Source of the DNA: Pseudomonas sp. AFG_SD02_1510_Pfu_092
Lineage (GTDB): Bacteria; Pseudomonadota; Gammaproteobacteria; Pseudomonadales; Pseudomonadaceae
Assembly: GCF_003331055.1 (NCBI RefSeq)
Contig: NZ_PUQD01000039.1
Location: forward strand, 1 to 48,228
DNA: 48,228 nucleotides
Reading direction: 5' to 3'
The notes below the pieces were generated by a model. The model was not told where the DNA came from and made no database searches. It saw nothing but the letters and a program-made list of their open reading frames with translations. Both the position numbers and the translations under genes were made by a program. Of the stretch, positions 34,132-46,460 are shown in pieces (position 1 is the stretch's first letter; every line of letters starts with the position of its first letter).

Positions 34132-35186
34132 CCACCTACATTCTGCGCCGCCTGTTGCTGATCATCCCCACCCTGCTGGCGATCCTGCTGGTCAACTTCG
34201 CCATCGTCCAGGCCGCGCCGGGCGGCCCGGTGGAACAAGCCGTGGCGCGCCTGCAGGGCATTGGCGGTGGCACGCCGGGCGCCCGGGCCGAGGTGGTCCA
34301 TGGCGAGTCCCGCGCTACCCGTGGCCTGGACCCGAAACTGATCGAAGAAATCAAGCGCCAGTATGGCTTCGACAAATCGGCCCCCGAGCGCCTGTGGCTG
34401 ATGCTCGGCCAATACGCCCGGCTGGAGTTCGGCAACAGTTTCTTCCGCGGTGCCAAGGTAACCGACCTTATCCTCGACAAGTTGCCGGTCACCCTGTCGC
34501 TGGGTTTCTGGGCCACGCTGATCACCTACCTGGTGTCGATCCCGCTGGGTATCCGCAAGGCAGTGCGCCACGGTAGCCGCTTCGATGCCTGGAGCAGCGC
34601 GCTGATCGTGGTCGGCTACGCCCTGCCGTCGTTCCTGTTCGCCCTGCTGCTGATCGTGCTGTTCGCCGGCGGCACATCGCTGAACTGGTTTCCGGTACGC
34701 GGCCTGGTTTCGGAAAATTTCGACGAGCTCAGCCTGCTGGGCAAGCTCGCCGACTACTTCTGGCACCTGGTGCTGCCGGTCGGGGCCCTGGTGATCGGCG
34801 GCTTTGCCACGCTGACGTTGCTGACCAAGAACGCCTTCCTCGACGAAATCTCCCGGCAATACGTGGTCACCGCCCGGGCCAAGGGCCTCAGCGAGCGCCG
34901 GGTGCTGTATGGCCATGTGTTGCGCAACGCCATGCTGCTGGTGGTGGCCGGCTTGCCGCAGGCACTGATCACGGTGTTCTTCGCCGGCTCGTTGCTGATC
35001 GAGGTGATCTTCTCGCTGGATGGCCTGGGCCGGATGAGCTACGAAGCTGCGGTATCGCGCGATTACCCGGTGGTGTTCGGCACCCTGTTCATCTTCACCC
35101 TGGCTGGCCTGCTGATCCGCCTGATCGGCGACTTGTCGTACACCCTGCTCGACCCGCGTATCGACTTCGACGCGAGGGCGCACTGA
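34128..35186 (+). CDS. ABC transporter permease (YejB-like)
   Basis: A 352-residue inner membrane permease of the DppB/OppB/YejB family: N-terminal [20 protein letters not shown] membrane segment, a periplasmic loop, then five further segments with the coupling motif [20 protein letters not shown] (EAA loop). The long loop with [15 protein letters not shown] region suits the YejB branch. ATG at 34128 overlaps the stop of the binding-protein gene (ATGA); its own stop overlaps the next start (TGATG). It would form a heterodimer with the next gene's product. Confidence 0.93.
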   Translation: MTTYILRRLLLIIPTLLAILLVNFAIVQAAPGGPVEQAVARLQGIGGGTPGARAEVVHGESRATRGLDPKLIEEIKRQYGFDKSAPERLWLMLGQYARLEFGNSFFRGAKVTDLILDKLPVTLSLGFWATLITYLVSIPLGIRKAVRHGSRFDAWSSALIVVGYALPSFLFALLLIVLFAGGTSLNWFPVRGLVSENFDELSLLGKLADYFWHLVLPVGALVIGGFATLTLLTKNAFLDEISRQYVVTARAKGLSERRVLYGHVLRNAMLLVVAGLPQALITVFFAGSLLIEVIFSLDGLGRMSYEAAVSRDYPVVFGTLFIFTLAGLLIRLIGDLSYTLLDPRIDFDARAH

Positions 35187-36201
35187 TGCTTTCGCCCATC
35201 TCGCGGCGCCGCCTGCAACGCTTTCGCCGCAACCGCCTGGGCTGGGTGTCGCTGTGGCTGTTCGCCGGCCTGCTGCTGCTGAGCCTGGGTGCCGAGCTGG
35301 TGGCCAACGACAAACCCTTGCTGCTGGGCTACCAGGGCGAGTTGTACGTGCCGGCGCTCAAGCGCTACACCGAGCAGCAGTTCGGCGGCCAGCTGCCGTT
35401 CCAGCCCGATTACCGCAGCGCCTACGTCCGTCAGCTGATCGAGCGGCAAGGCGGCTGGATGCTGTTCGCGCCGATCCCGTTCAGCGCCGACACCCCCAAC
35501 TACGACCTGCAAGTGCCCACCCCCAGCCCGCCCAGCGCCAGCAACTGGCTGGGTACCGACGACCAGGGCCGCGATGTGCTGGCCAGGGTGCTGTATGGCA
35601 CGCGGGTATCGTTGCTGTTCGCCTTCGCCCTGACCGTGATCAGCGTGCTGATCGGGGTGGTCGCCGGTGCCCTGCAGGGCTACTACGGGGGCTGGGTCGA
35701 CCTGTTCGGCCAGCGCCTGCTGGAAGTGTGGTCGGGCTGCCAGTGCTGTACCTGCTGATCATTCTCAGCGGCTTCGTCGAGCCGGACTTCTGGTGGCTAT
35801 TGGGGATCATGGCGTTGTTTTCCTGGCTGGCCCTGGTCGATGTAGTGCGCGCCGAGTTCCTGCGCGGGCGTAACCTGGAGTACGTGAAAGCCGCCCGGGC
35901 CCTCGGCCTGCCGGACCGCCAGGTGATGCTTCGGCATATCCTGCCCAATGCCATGAACGCCACCCTGACCTACGTGCCGTTCATGCTGACCGGCGCGATC
36001 ACCACCCTGACCGCACTGGACTTTCTCGGTTTCGGCATGCCGGCCGGGAGCGCGTCGCTGGGTGAACTGGTGACCCAGGGCAAGCAGCACCTGGAGGCGC
36101 CGTGGCTGGGCTTTACCGCGTTCTTTGCGCTGGCGCTGATCCTGTCGCTGCTGGTGTTCATCGGCGATGCCCTGCGCGAGGCGTTCGACCCCAGGGGCTA
36201 G
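35186..36201 (+). pseudogene. ABC transporter permease (YejE-like), frameshifted
   Basis: The second permease is split: the first frame runs 35186-35758 with a spurious end (EVWSGCQCCTC), and the second half (from LPVLYLLIILSGF to EAFDPRG, stop 36201) lies in another frame. Adding one G to the GGG at 35734-35736 restores EVWSGLPVLYLLIILSG. So a single-base loss in a homopolymer broke a normal ~339-residue gene with EAA loop AARALGLPDRQVMLRHILPN. Either a real mutation or a sequencing error. Confidence 0.88.
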
Positions 36202-36206
36202 GCTTT

Positions 36207-36312
36207 CAGGTCTGGCCCCTTCGCGGGTAAACCCGCTCCCACAGGTACCCCACAGCCTCAAGGTTTGTGATGCCCCTGTGGGAGCCGGTTTACCCGCGAA
36301 GAGGCCGGCCCT
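36207..36312. repeat. REP inverted pair
   Basis: ttcgcgggtaaacccgctcccacagg and cctgtgggagccggtttacccgcgaa flank a short spacer between the permease stop and the sigma-54 regulator start. Confidence 0.92.
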
Positions 36313-36339
36313 GCTTACATAGATTTCAGGATTTTTACC

Positions 36340-37740
<1,401 letters not shown>

Positions 37741-37776
37741 TGTTTCTAATTCGAGATCGCCGCGAGGTCTGCGCCC

Positions 37777-37857
37777 TCGATCACCGGCAAGCCAGCTCCC
37801 ACAAGGCTTCCACAAGGCTCAGCGCAACCCTGTGGGACCTGGCTTGCCGGCGATGGG
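37777..37857. repeat. REP-like inverted pair, variant
   Basis: A variant of the repeat: gatcaccggcaagccagctcccacaagg and cctgtgggacctggcttgccggcgatgg (parts shown) face each other. The core gcaagccagctccc differs from the main REP type. It lies between the regulator stop and the sigma-54 promoter. Confidence 0.75.
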
Positions 37858-37943
37858 CTGCACAGCAGCCCCCTACGGTCTCAACTTGTAGACACCAATG
37901 TTGATTAAAAACAATAAGTCCTTATAAATCAGTCAGTTAGTAA

Positions 37944-37960
37944 TTGGCACGTTTCCCGCT
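37944..37960 (+). promoter_or_regulatory. Sigma-54 promoter (-24/-12)
   Basis: ttggcacgtttcccgct: GG at 37946-37947 and GC at 37958-37959 with exactly ten bases between, matching TGGCAC-N5-TTGC apart from the third -12 base. It lies 50 bases before the permease start. Upstream lies an AT-rich stretch suited to activator and IHF binding. Transcription should begin near 37971. Confidence 0.82.
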
Positions 37961-38009
37961 ATCTCCTGCTCACCGATAAAAACAAGACTCACCCAGGAGA
38001 CCTACCCCG

Positions 38010-39401
38010 ATGACCGTGCTCATCGCCCTCGCCGCACTGGCCCTGCTGATGCTCGCTGCCTACCGCGGTTACAGCGTAATCCTCTTCGCCCCCATCGCCG
38101 CCCTCGGCGCCGTCCTGCTCACCGACCCGTCCGCCGTGGCCCCCGCATTCACCGGGGTGTTCATGGAGAAAATGGTCGGCTTCATCAAGCTGTACTTCCC
38201 GGTATTCCTGCTCGGCGCAGTGTTCGGCAAGCTGATCGAGCTGTCCGGCTTCTCCCGTTCGATCGTCGCCGCCGCCATCCGCGTGCTCGGCACCCGGCAG
38301 GCGATGCTGGTGATCGTGCTGGTCTGCGCCCTGCTCACCTATGGCGGCGTCTCGCTGTTCGTGGTGGTGTTCGCGGTGTACCCGTTCGCCGCCGAGATGT
38401 TCCGCCAGAGCAACATTCCCAAGCGTCTGATCCCGGCCACCATTGCCCTGGGTGCGTTCTCGTTCACCATGGACGCCCTGCCCGGCACCCCACAGATCCA
38501 GAACATCATCCCCAGCACCTTCTTCAACACCACCGCCTGGGCCGCGCCCTGGCTCGGGCTGATCGGTACGCTGTTCGTGTTCTGCGTTGGCATGGCCTAC
38601 CTGCAGCGCCAGCGCAACAAGGCCCAGCGCGCCGGTGAAGGTTATGGCACGCAGCTGCGCAACGAGCCAGAGACCGCCGCCGACCTGGCCCTGCCCAACC
38701 CCTGGCTGGCGTTGTCGCCGTTGCTGCTGGTGGGGGTGATGAACCTGTTGTTCACCCACTGGATCCCGCAGTGGTACGGCACCAGCCACAGCCTGCAATT
38801 GCCCGGCATGAGCGCACCGGTACAGAGCGATGTGGCCAAGCTCACCGCCATCTGGGCAGTGCAGGCAGCGTTGCTGATGGGCATCCTGATGGTGCTGGTG
38901 TGCGCCTTCGGCGCCATCCGCACACGCCTGGCCGAAGGCAGCAAAAGCGCGGTCGGCGGCGCCTTGCTGGCGGCCATGAATACCGCATCGGAATACGGCT
39001 TCGGCGCGGTGATCGCCTCGCTGCCGGGCTTTCTGGTGCTGGCCGATGCCCTGCGCGGTATCCCCAACCCGCTGGTCAACGAAGCCGTCACCGTGACCTT
39101 GCTGGCGGGCATCACCGGCTCTGCCTCGGGTGGCATGAGCATCGCCCTGGCGGCCATGGGCGACAGCTTCATCGCCGCCGCGAACGCCGCCAACATCCCG
39201 CTGGAAGTGCTGCACCGGGTGGCCGCCATGGCCAGCGGCGGCATGGACACCCTGCCGCACAATGGCGCGGTGATCACCTTGCTGGCGGTCACCGGGCTGA
39301 CCCACCGTGAGGCTTACAAGGATATTTTCGGCATTACCCTGATCAAGACCCTGGCAGTGTTCGTGGTCATTGCCACGTTCTATGCCACCGGCATCGTCTA
39401 A
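38010..39401 (+). CDS. GntP-family permease, probable 3-hydroxybutyrate transporter
   Basis: A 463-residue membrane protein with about 12 hydrophobic segments, of the GntP/YxjC family (CitMHS-like fold): MVGFIKLYFPVFLLGAVFGKLIE, TYGGVSLFVVVFAVYPFA and SFTMDALPGTPQIQNIIPS are typical blocks. Placed between the sigma-54 activator and bdhA, it most likely imports D-3-hydroxybutyrate. CAGGAGACC precedes the ATG. It ends 10 bases before the bdhA start. Confidence 0.93.
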   Translation: MTVLIALAALALLMLAAYRGYSVILFAPIAALGAVLLTDPSAVAPAFTGVFMEKMVGFIKLYFPVFLLGAVFGKLIELSGFSRSIVAAAIRVLGTRQAMLVIVLVCALLTYGGVSLFVVVFAVYPFAAEMFRQSNIPKRLIPATIALGAFSFTMDALPGTPQIQNIIPSTFFNTTAWAAPWLGLIGTLFVFCVGMAYLQRQRNKAQRAGEGYGTQLRNEPETAADLALPNPWLALSPLLLVGVMNLLFTHWIPQWYGTSHSLQLPGMSAPVQSDVAKLTAIWAVQAALLMGILMVLVCAFGAIRTRLAEGSKSAVGGALLAAMNTASEYGFGAVIASLPGFLVLADALRGIPNPLVNEAVTVTLLAGITGSASGGMSIALAAMGDSFIAAANAANIPLEVLHRVAAMASGGMDTLPHNGAVITLLAVTGLTHREAYKDIFGITLIKTLAVFVVIATFYATGIV

Positions 39402-39411
39402 GGAGCTTTGC

Positions 39412-40182
39412 ATGACCCTCAAAGGCAAGACTGCACTCGTCACCGGTTCCACCAGCGGCATCGGCCTGGGCATTGCCCAGGTGCTGGCCGGCGCAGGCGC
39501 CGACATCGTGCTCAACGGCTTCGGCGACCCGGCCGCGGCGCTGGCCGAAATCGCCCGGCACGGGGTGAAGGTGGCCCACCACCCGGCCGACCTGTCCGAT
39601 GTAGCCCAGATCGAAGCCCTGTTCGCGCTGGCCGAGCGCGACTTCGGCGGTGTCGACATCTTGGTCAACAACGCCGGTATCCAGCATGTGGCAGCGGTGG
39701 AGCAGTTTCCGCCAGAAAGCTGGGACAAGATCATTGCCCTCAACCTGTCGGCGGTGTTCCACGGGACCCGCCTGGCCCTGCCCGGCATGCGCACGCGCAA
39801 CTGGGGGCGTATCGTCAACATTGCCTCGGTACATGGCCTGGTCGGTTCGACCGGCAAAGCGGCGTACGTGGCGGCCAAGCATGGCGTGGTCGGCCTGACC
39901 AAGGTGGTGGGCCTGGAAACTGCCACCAGCAACGTCACCTGCAATGCCATTTGCCCGGGCTGGGTACTGACGCCGCTGGTGCAGAAACAGATCGACGATC
40001 GTGCTGCCAACGGTGGCGATCCGCTGCAAGCGCAACACGATCTGCTGGCAGAAAAGCAGCCGTCGCTGGCCTTCGTCACCCCCACACACCTGGGTGAGCT
40101 GGTACTATTCCTGTGCAGCGAGGCCGCTAGCCAGGTTCGCGGTGCCGCCTGGAACGTCGATGGTGGCTGGTTGGCCCAATGA
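39412..40182 (+). CDS. bdhA: 3-hydroxybutyrate dehydrogenase
   Basis: A 256-residue SDR enzyme that oxidises D-3-hydroxybutyrate to acetoacetate with [11 protein letters not shown] at 11-18 binds cofactor; NNAG at 86-89; Ser139, Tyr152 and Lys156 (YVAAK) are catalytic. The sequence [19 protein letters not shown] and the ending [21 protein letters not shown] are characteristic of bacterial 3-hydroxybutyrate dehydrogenases. AAGGAG sits 6 bases before the ATG. Same operon as the permease. Confidence 0.95.
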   Translation: MTLKGKTALVTGSTSGIGLGIAQVLAGAGADIVLNGFGDPAAALAEIARHGVKVAHHPADLSDVAQIEALFALAERDFGGVDILVNNAGIQHVAAVEQFPPESWDKIIALNLSAVFHGTRLALPGMRTRNWGRIVNIASVHGLVGSTGKAAYVAAKHGVVGLTKVVGLETATSNVTCNAICPGWVLTPLVQKQIDDRAANGGDPLQAQHDLLAEKQPSLAFVTPTHLGELVLFLCSEAASQVRGAAWNVDGGWLAQ

Positions 40183-40237
40183 CGGGCGGCCTGGGCCTGG
40201 CGGCGGTCTTGCATTCGTTTATCTGCAAGGAGGCCCT

Positions 40238-40708
40238 ATGCGCCCAACCCCGATGATCCTCGCCCTGACCCTGGCCGCCGCCCCCGTGATGGCTGCCAGC
40301 CTGAAGGACGTCGCGCCCTACCCCGAGGCGGAAAAAGGCTTCACCCGGCAGGTCATCCACCTGCCGGCCCAGGCTGACGAGTCGGCCTACCAACTGGAAA
40401 TCCTCGCTGGCAAGACCCTCAAGGTGGACTGCAATCGCCAGCGCCTGGGCGGCAGCCTGGAACAACACACCCTGGACGGCTGGGGCTACAGCTACTACCG
40501 CCTGGACAAGGTCAGCGGCCCGGCCAGCACGCTGATGGCCTGCCCGGATGGCAAGAAGACCGAGGCCTTCGTGCCGGTGGTCGGTGAAGGCTTCATGCTG
40601 CGCTACAACAGCAAGCTGCCAGTGGTGGTGTATGTGCCCAAGGATGTCGAAGTGCGCTACCGCGTCTGGAGCGCATCGCAGGATGTGCAAAAGGCTAAAG
40701 TAGAGTAA
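40238..40708 (+). CDS. eco: Ecotin, periplasmic serine protease inhibitor
   Basis: A 156-residue ecotin. The signal peptide ends near residue 19 (APVMAA). The mature protein matches E. coli ecotin closely: [55 protein letters not shown] and [25 protein letters not shown]. The disulfide pair is Cys65-Cys102. The P1 position, Met84 in E. coli, is Leu99 here. It inhibits trypsin-, chymotrypsin- and elastase-type proteases as a dimer. AAGGAGG precedes the ATG. It lies 55 bases after bdhA, an unrelated function within the 3-hydroxybutyrate cluster. Confidence 0.96.
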   Translation: MRPTPMILALTLAAAPVMAASLKDVAPYPEAEKGFTRQVIHLPAQADESAYQLEILAGKTLKVDCNRQRLGGSLEQHTLDGWGYSYYRLDKVSGPASTLMACPDGKKTEAFVPVVGEGFMLRYNSKLPVVVYVPKDVEVRYRVWSASQDVQKAKVE

Positions 40709-40725
40709 CGCGCAAACCCCGCTGC

Positions 40726-40826
40726 CAGGGGGCCTTCTTCGCGGGCACGCCCGCTCCCACAGGATGTCACCGGCTCGACATCTACGCTGTACCTGTGGGA
40801 GCGGGCGAACCCGCGAAGAGGCCCTC
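40726..40826. repeat. REP inverted pair
   Basis: ttcgcgggcacgcccgctcccacagg and cctgtgggagcgggcgaacccgcgaa facing each other between ecotin and the acetoacetyl-CoA synthetase. Confidence 0.92.
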
Positions 40827-40855
40827 GAATCCAAATGATCATCTGGAGGTTCGGC

Positions 40856-42814
<1,959 letters not shown>

Positions 42815-42859
42815 TTGGGCATAATGCCGCCCTTTCAGTCCCGAAGCACAGGTAACCCC

Positions 42860-43135
42860 ATGAAAGCCCAAGCCCGCCACATTCTGGTCAAGACCGCTGA
42901 CGAAGCCGAAAAGCTCAAGCAGCGCATCGCCAACGGTGAAGCTTTCGACGTGCTGGCGAAAAAGTTCTCCACCTGCCCTTCGGGCAAGCGTGGCGGCGAT
43001 CTGGGTGAAATCCGCCCGGGGCAGCTGGTCGGCGCCATCGACCAGGTGATCTTCAAGAAGCCCTTGCGCGTGGTACATGGGCCGATCAAGAGCAAATTCG
43101 GCTATCACCTGGTGCAGACGTTCTACCGCGACTGA
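42860..43135 (+). CDS. ppiC: PpiC-type peptidylprolyl isomerase
   Basis: A 91-residue parvulin, close to E. coli PpiC: KAQARHILVKTADEAEKLK, STCPSGKRGGDLG, KSKFGYHLVQTFYRD. It works on proline bonds in the cytoplasm. It is a paralogue of the gene at 31893. The ATG follows CAGGTAACCCC. It lies 45 bases after the synthetase. Confidence 0.94.
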   Translation: MKAQARHILVKTADEAEKLKQRIANGEAFDVLAKKFSTCPSGKRGGDLGEIRPGQLVGAIDQVIFKKPLRVVHGPIKSKFGYHLVQTFYRD

Positions 43136-43136
43136 C

Positions 43137-43244
43137 CCCGCCGGCGGGCGCATTGTCGGCGCGTTCGAATATGGCGACAATCCGCTGTTCTCCTGGGGCC
43201 AGATTGGCCGCATGGAGGCGACCAGGCTGCGCTGGCAGTTCTAG
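43137..43244 (+). pseudogene. Possible C-terminal gene remnant
   Basis: A 35-codon open frame ending at TAG 43242-43244 reads GRIVGAFEYGDNPLFSWG then GRMEATRLRWQF, with strong Pseudomonas codon bias. No start is possible in this space because a parvulin stop lies right upstream. It may be the tail of a lost gene; I do not recognise it. Its stop overlaps the LysE-type gene's stop on the other strand. Confidence 0.3.
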
Positions 43245-43864
43245 CGGCGCGCCGCCAGCAGACCGAGGCCGGCGCAGCCCAGCAAGCAGGCGCTGCCCCG
43301 GTTGAACTGGCGCCGTGGCCCGGGCTGGCTGAACCAGCGCTGCAGGTAGGCGCCCAGGCCCGAATAGAGGGCGATGGCCGCCCATTCCAGCAGCAGGAAC
43401 AGTACGCCCAGCCAGAGGAACTGCTCGCTCACCGGGGTGGCGCTGCCCACCGAGACGAACTGCGGCAGGAACGCGGTGAAGATCAGGATGGCCTTGGGGT
43501 TGCCGGCTGCCACCCAGAACTCCTGGCGGGCCAGGCGCCAGGTACCCCGTGGCTGCTCACCTGCCACCACGGCCTCGCCCACCGGCGCCCGCCAGAGTTG
43601 CCAGGCGATATAGAACAGGTAGGCAGCCCCCACCAGCTTGATGGTCAGGAACAGGTACTCGCTGGTGTGCAGCACCACAGCCAGGCCCATCGCCGCCAGG
43701 GCAATCATGCCGCTGAAGGCCAGAATACGCCCGCCACCGGCGACACAGGCGGTGCGCAGGCCGTAGCGGCTGGCGTTGTGCAGCGACAACAGGTTGTTCG
43801 GCCCCGGCGCCATGTTCAGGGCGAAGCAGGCGGGGATGAAAAGCAGCAGGCTGGACAGTTCCAT
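43241..43864 (-). CDS. LysE family exporter
   Basis: A 207-residue membrane protein of the LysE/RhtB amino acid exporter family, with six hydrophobic segments. N-terminal block LNMAPGPNNLLSLHNASRYG is diagnostic, and NPKAILIFTAFLPQF follows in the middle. It would export an amino acid or related metabolite. AGAGGA before the ATG sets the start. It is divergent from an AraC regulator that probably controls it. Confidence 0.93.
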   Translation of the reverse strand: MELSSLLLFIPACFALNMAPGPNNLLSLHNASRYGLRTACVAGGGRILAFSGMIALAAMGLAVVLHTSEYLFLTIKLVGAAYLFYIAWQLWRAPVGEAVVAGEQPRGTWRLARQEFWVAAGNPKAILIFTAFLPQFVSVGSATPVSEQFLWLGVLFLLLEWAAIALYSGLGAYLQRWFSQPGPRRQFNRGSACLLGCAGLGLLAARR

Positions 43865-43994
43865 TGTGGTTTCCTCTGGCAACAGCCGTCCATTTCGACC
43901 GGGCCAGGCCTTGCGGTCAAGGGACAGCCAGGGATAAAAACTGTACGGGTACGCGGTAGCTGTTTACCCTGCCGGCCATATTGAGGACTCCGTG

Positions 43995-44813
43995 ATGCCC
44001 CGTTCCCATGCCACGTTGTGGCGCGACCCGGCCCTGCCCCATGTCGAAAGCCGTCGTGCCTGCCATAGCCGCGCCTGCTACAAGGCCCACAGCCACCCGA
44101 CGTTTTCCATCGGTGCGGTGGATGCCGGCTGCAGCCATTTCAGCGGTGCTGCCGCCGGCCAGCAACGCCTGACGCCCGGCACCCTGGTGCTGGTCCCGGC
44201 CCGCCGGGTCCATGCCTGCAACCCCGCGCCGGGGCAAGCGTGGAGCTACCAGATGCTGCATGTGGATGGCGGCTGGCTGGCGCAACTGCGCCGGGAGTCC
44301 GGGCTGGCGGGTGACGGGCCCGGTGAACCGGCACGTATCTGCCGGGTGGCGGGGGTGTATCGGCAGTTCTGCGCGCTGAACGGCTTGCTGTTCTCCAAGG
44401 CCAGCAGCGCTGAGAAGGAGGCGGCGCTGATTGCCTTTCTGGGTGACCTGGACTTGTCCGCGCATGCGCCACTGGCGCCGGCACCTGCCCTGGCGGCGGG
44501 CGCATTGAACGGCTTGCTCGAGGCCATCGAAAGCCAGGACCTGACGCAGCTCAGCCTCGATGCGCTGGCACGACAGGCGGGGCTTGGGCGCTACCAGTTG
44601 ATCCGCGCGTTTCGCGCTGCCACCGGGTTTACCCCGCATGCCTACTTGCTGAACGCGCGCATCAACCAAGGCCGTCGCCTGCTCGGCGAGGGGCAGGCCC
44701 TGGCAGAGGTGGCCTATCGCCTGGGCTTCGCCGACCAGAGCCATTTCCAGCGGGTGTTCAAGGCCCATGTGGGGGTGACACCGGGGCAGTATCGGGGTTG
44801 CCAGCGCCGTTGA
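43995..44813 (+). CDS. AraC family transcriptional regulator
   Basis: A 272-residue regulator: an N-terminal cupin-like sensing domain (HSHPTFSIGAVDAG, LVLVPARRVHACNP) and a C-terminal double helix-turn-helix of about 100 residues (LDALARQAGLGRYQLIRAFRAATGFTPHAYL, then AEVAYRLGFADQSHFQRVFKAHVGVTPGQYR, shown in parts). The ATG at 43995 follows GAGGA; the overlapping GTG at 43992 is less likely. It is 130 bases from the divergent LysE exporter. Confidence 0.93.
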   Translation: MPRSHATLWRDPALPHVESRRACHSRACYKAHSHPTFSIGAVDAGCSHFSGAAAGQQRLTPGTLVLVPARRVHACNPAPGQAWSYQMLHVDGGWLAQLRRESGLAGDGPGEPARICRVAGVYRQFCALNGLLFSKASSAEKEAALIAFLGDLDLSAHAPLAPAPALAAGALNGLLEAIESQDLTQLSLDALARQAGLGRYQLIRAFRAATGFTPHAYLLNARINQGRRLLGEGQALAEVAYRLGFADQSHFQRVFKAHVGVTPGQYRGCQRR

Positions 44814-44837
44814 GTTTTTGCCGGCAGCTCGGTCTTC

Positions 44838-44926
44838 ATGTGGGAGCGGGCGCGCCCGCGAACACCGGCACAGCCGGTGCCAGCCACCGCGTTGCCTGCT
44901 TCGCGGGCTTGCCCGCGCTCACAGGT
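44838..44926. repeat. REP inverted pair
   Basis: tgtgggagcgggcgcgcccg and its opposed partner ttcgcgggcttgcccgcgct with the accggcacagccggt hairpin between, after the AraC gene. Confidence 0.9.
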
Positions 44927-45008
44927 ACCGTGCAGGCGTCTGCAATATTGTTCAATACGGCGTGAGCAGCGAGGGGCAAAGTTCGGCTTTTTCGCCAGAG
45001 CAGCGCCC

Positions 45009-45623
45009 ATGCAAGCATTCCTGATCATCGCCCTCGCCCATTTCCTCGCCCTGCTCTCGCCCGGCCCGGACTTCTTCCTGGTCGCACGCACCTCGGTCAG
45101 CAGCGGCTGGCGGGTAGCCAGTGGGGCCTGCCTGGGGATCGCCCTGGCCAATGGCGCGTTCATCGCCATGGCCTTCACCGGCCTGTCGGTGCTGCAAGAA
45201 GGCAGCCTGCTGTTCACCACCCTGCAGCTGGCCGGTGCCGGTTATCTGCTGTACATCGGCGTGCTGTTCCTGCGCCATGCCGGGCAGACCCAGCTGGGTG
45301 CAGTCGCCGGCCAGCAGGCAGCCCAGGGCTGGTGGCGGGGGTTGGCCATGGGGTTTTTGTCCGGCATCCTCAACCCGAAGAACGCGCTGTTCTACGCCAG
45401 CCTGGCCAGCATGGTCAGCAACGCCAGCGTCGGCTGGAAAACCACCTGCGCCGTGTGGATGTTCAGTGTCGTGCTGCTGTGGGACCTGCTGGTGGCCGTG
45501 GCCATCGGCAACCAGCGGGTGCTGCGGCGTTTCGCCCGCGCCCTGCCGTGGCTGGAACGCGCTTCCGGGGTCATGCTGGTGCTGTTGGCGGCGGCATTGC
45601 TGGTGCACATGCTGCGGGGCTGA
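45009..45623 (+). CDS. LysE/RhtB family exporter
   Basis: A 204-residue membrane protein with six hydrophobic segments. LALLSPGPDFFLVARTS, AGYLLYIGVLFLRH and SGILNPKNALFYASL are typical RhtB blocks (homoserine/threonine-type exporters). The substrate is not known. It is a second LysE-type gene 1.1 kb from the one at 43241; the two are only family-level relatives. Its 3' end overlaps the convergent phosphoesterase gene by 53 bases. Confidence 0.92.
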   Translation: MQAFLIIALAHFLALLSPGPDFFLVARTSVSSGWRVASGACLGIALANGAFIAMAFTGLSVLQEGSLLFTTLQLAGAGYLLYIGVLFLRHAGQTQLGAVAGQQAAQGWWRGLAMGFLSGILNPKNALFYASLASMVSNASVGWKTTCAVWMFSVVLLWDLLVAVAIGNQRVLRRFARALPWLERASGVMLVLLAAALLVHMLRG

Positions 45624-46296
45624 CCAGCTGCAGGGTGCGCATGTCCATCAAGCTGAAGTGGCCGCTGGCCCAGCCGCCCGTGTCCAGGTGCCAGACATTG
45701 CCCAGCAGCTTGGCCTCCAGCACCGGCGTATGGCCGACCAGCAGCGCGCGCAGGCCCTGTACCGGTTGGGTGTGGCCAACCTTCAGGCGCTGCCGCGACC
45801 ACTGGCAGACTTCGCGCACTTTGCGGTCGTCTTCCAGTTCCAGACTGGTGCGCAAGGCAGCCCAATCGGAAAACGGGCTGTCGGCATGCAGCAGGCCGAC
45901 CAGCCCCGCCGCACTTTCCACCTCGATGGCGATCGGCAGCTGTTCGAATCGCTCCACGAAGCGCAATTGCTCGGCCCTTGGCAGGTCAAGAAACCAGCTG
46001 CCCCCGGCGGCGCGGTACATGTCCAGATCGAGCCGCCCGCCGCGCACGCGGGTAATCGCCAACGCTTCATGATTACCTTGCACGGCATGAAACCAGGGCT
46101 GCGCCAGCCACTCCAGCGCCGCCGCGCTGTCCGGGCCACGGTCAACCAGGTCACCGACGCTGAACAGGCGGTCCACGGCCGGGTCGAAGCCCACCGCGTC
46201 CAGGCACTGCTCAAGGCGCTGGAAGTGACCGTGGATATCGCCCACCGCCAGGTCCCGCCCGCGCAGATTGGCGATCAGCCGCCGAAACCGTGTCAT
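45571..46296 (-). CDS. Metallophosphoesterase (PrpA/PrpB-like)
   Basis: A 241-residue phosphatase of the calcineurin-like fold: GDIHGH at 19-24, GDLVDRG at 48-54, GNHE at 74-77, and LLVGHTP with the C-terminal HLDTGGW, all metal-binding blocks. Related bacterial enzymes dephosphorylate proteins or Ap4A; the target here is unknown. AGAGGA before the ATG at 46296 sets the start; the longer open frame has no support. Convergent overlap with the RhtB gene. Confidence 0.93.
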   Translation of the reverse strand: MTRFRRLIANLRGRDLAVGDIHGHFQRLEQCLDAVGFDPAVDRLFSVGDLVDRGPDSAAALEWLAQPWFHAVQGNHEALAITRVRGGRLDLDMYRAAGGSWFLDLPRAEQLRFVERFEQLPIAIEVESAAGLVGLLHADSPFSDWAALRTSLELEDDRKVREVCQWSRQRLKVGHTQPVQGLRALLVGHTPVLEAKLLGNVWHLDTGGWASGHFSLMDMRTLQLVSPAACAPAMPPPTAPA

Positions 46297-46460
46297 TGCA
46301 ATTTTCCTCTGCTGCTGCCGCCAGTGCTCATGGTGCACTGCACAGCATGGCATAAGGTACCCCGGCCGTGCAGACAGCCTCATGAACGGGCCTTCACTGG
46401 AACAGGCGTTGGGCCAGGCGTATGCTCGGCCCTTCAACCTGAACCAGGGAAGGCTCTTTC

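Noticed and set aside
37989..40214. 741-residue minus-strand frame opposite the permease and bdhA
   Set aside because: Composition (His/Gln/Gly/Asp-rich) is typical of antisense translation of membrane-protein genes; the + strand has two clear family members with ribosome sites.
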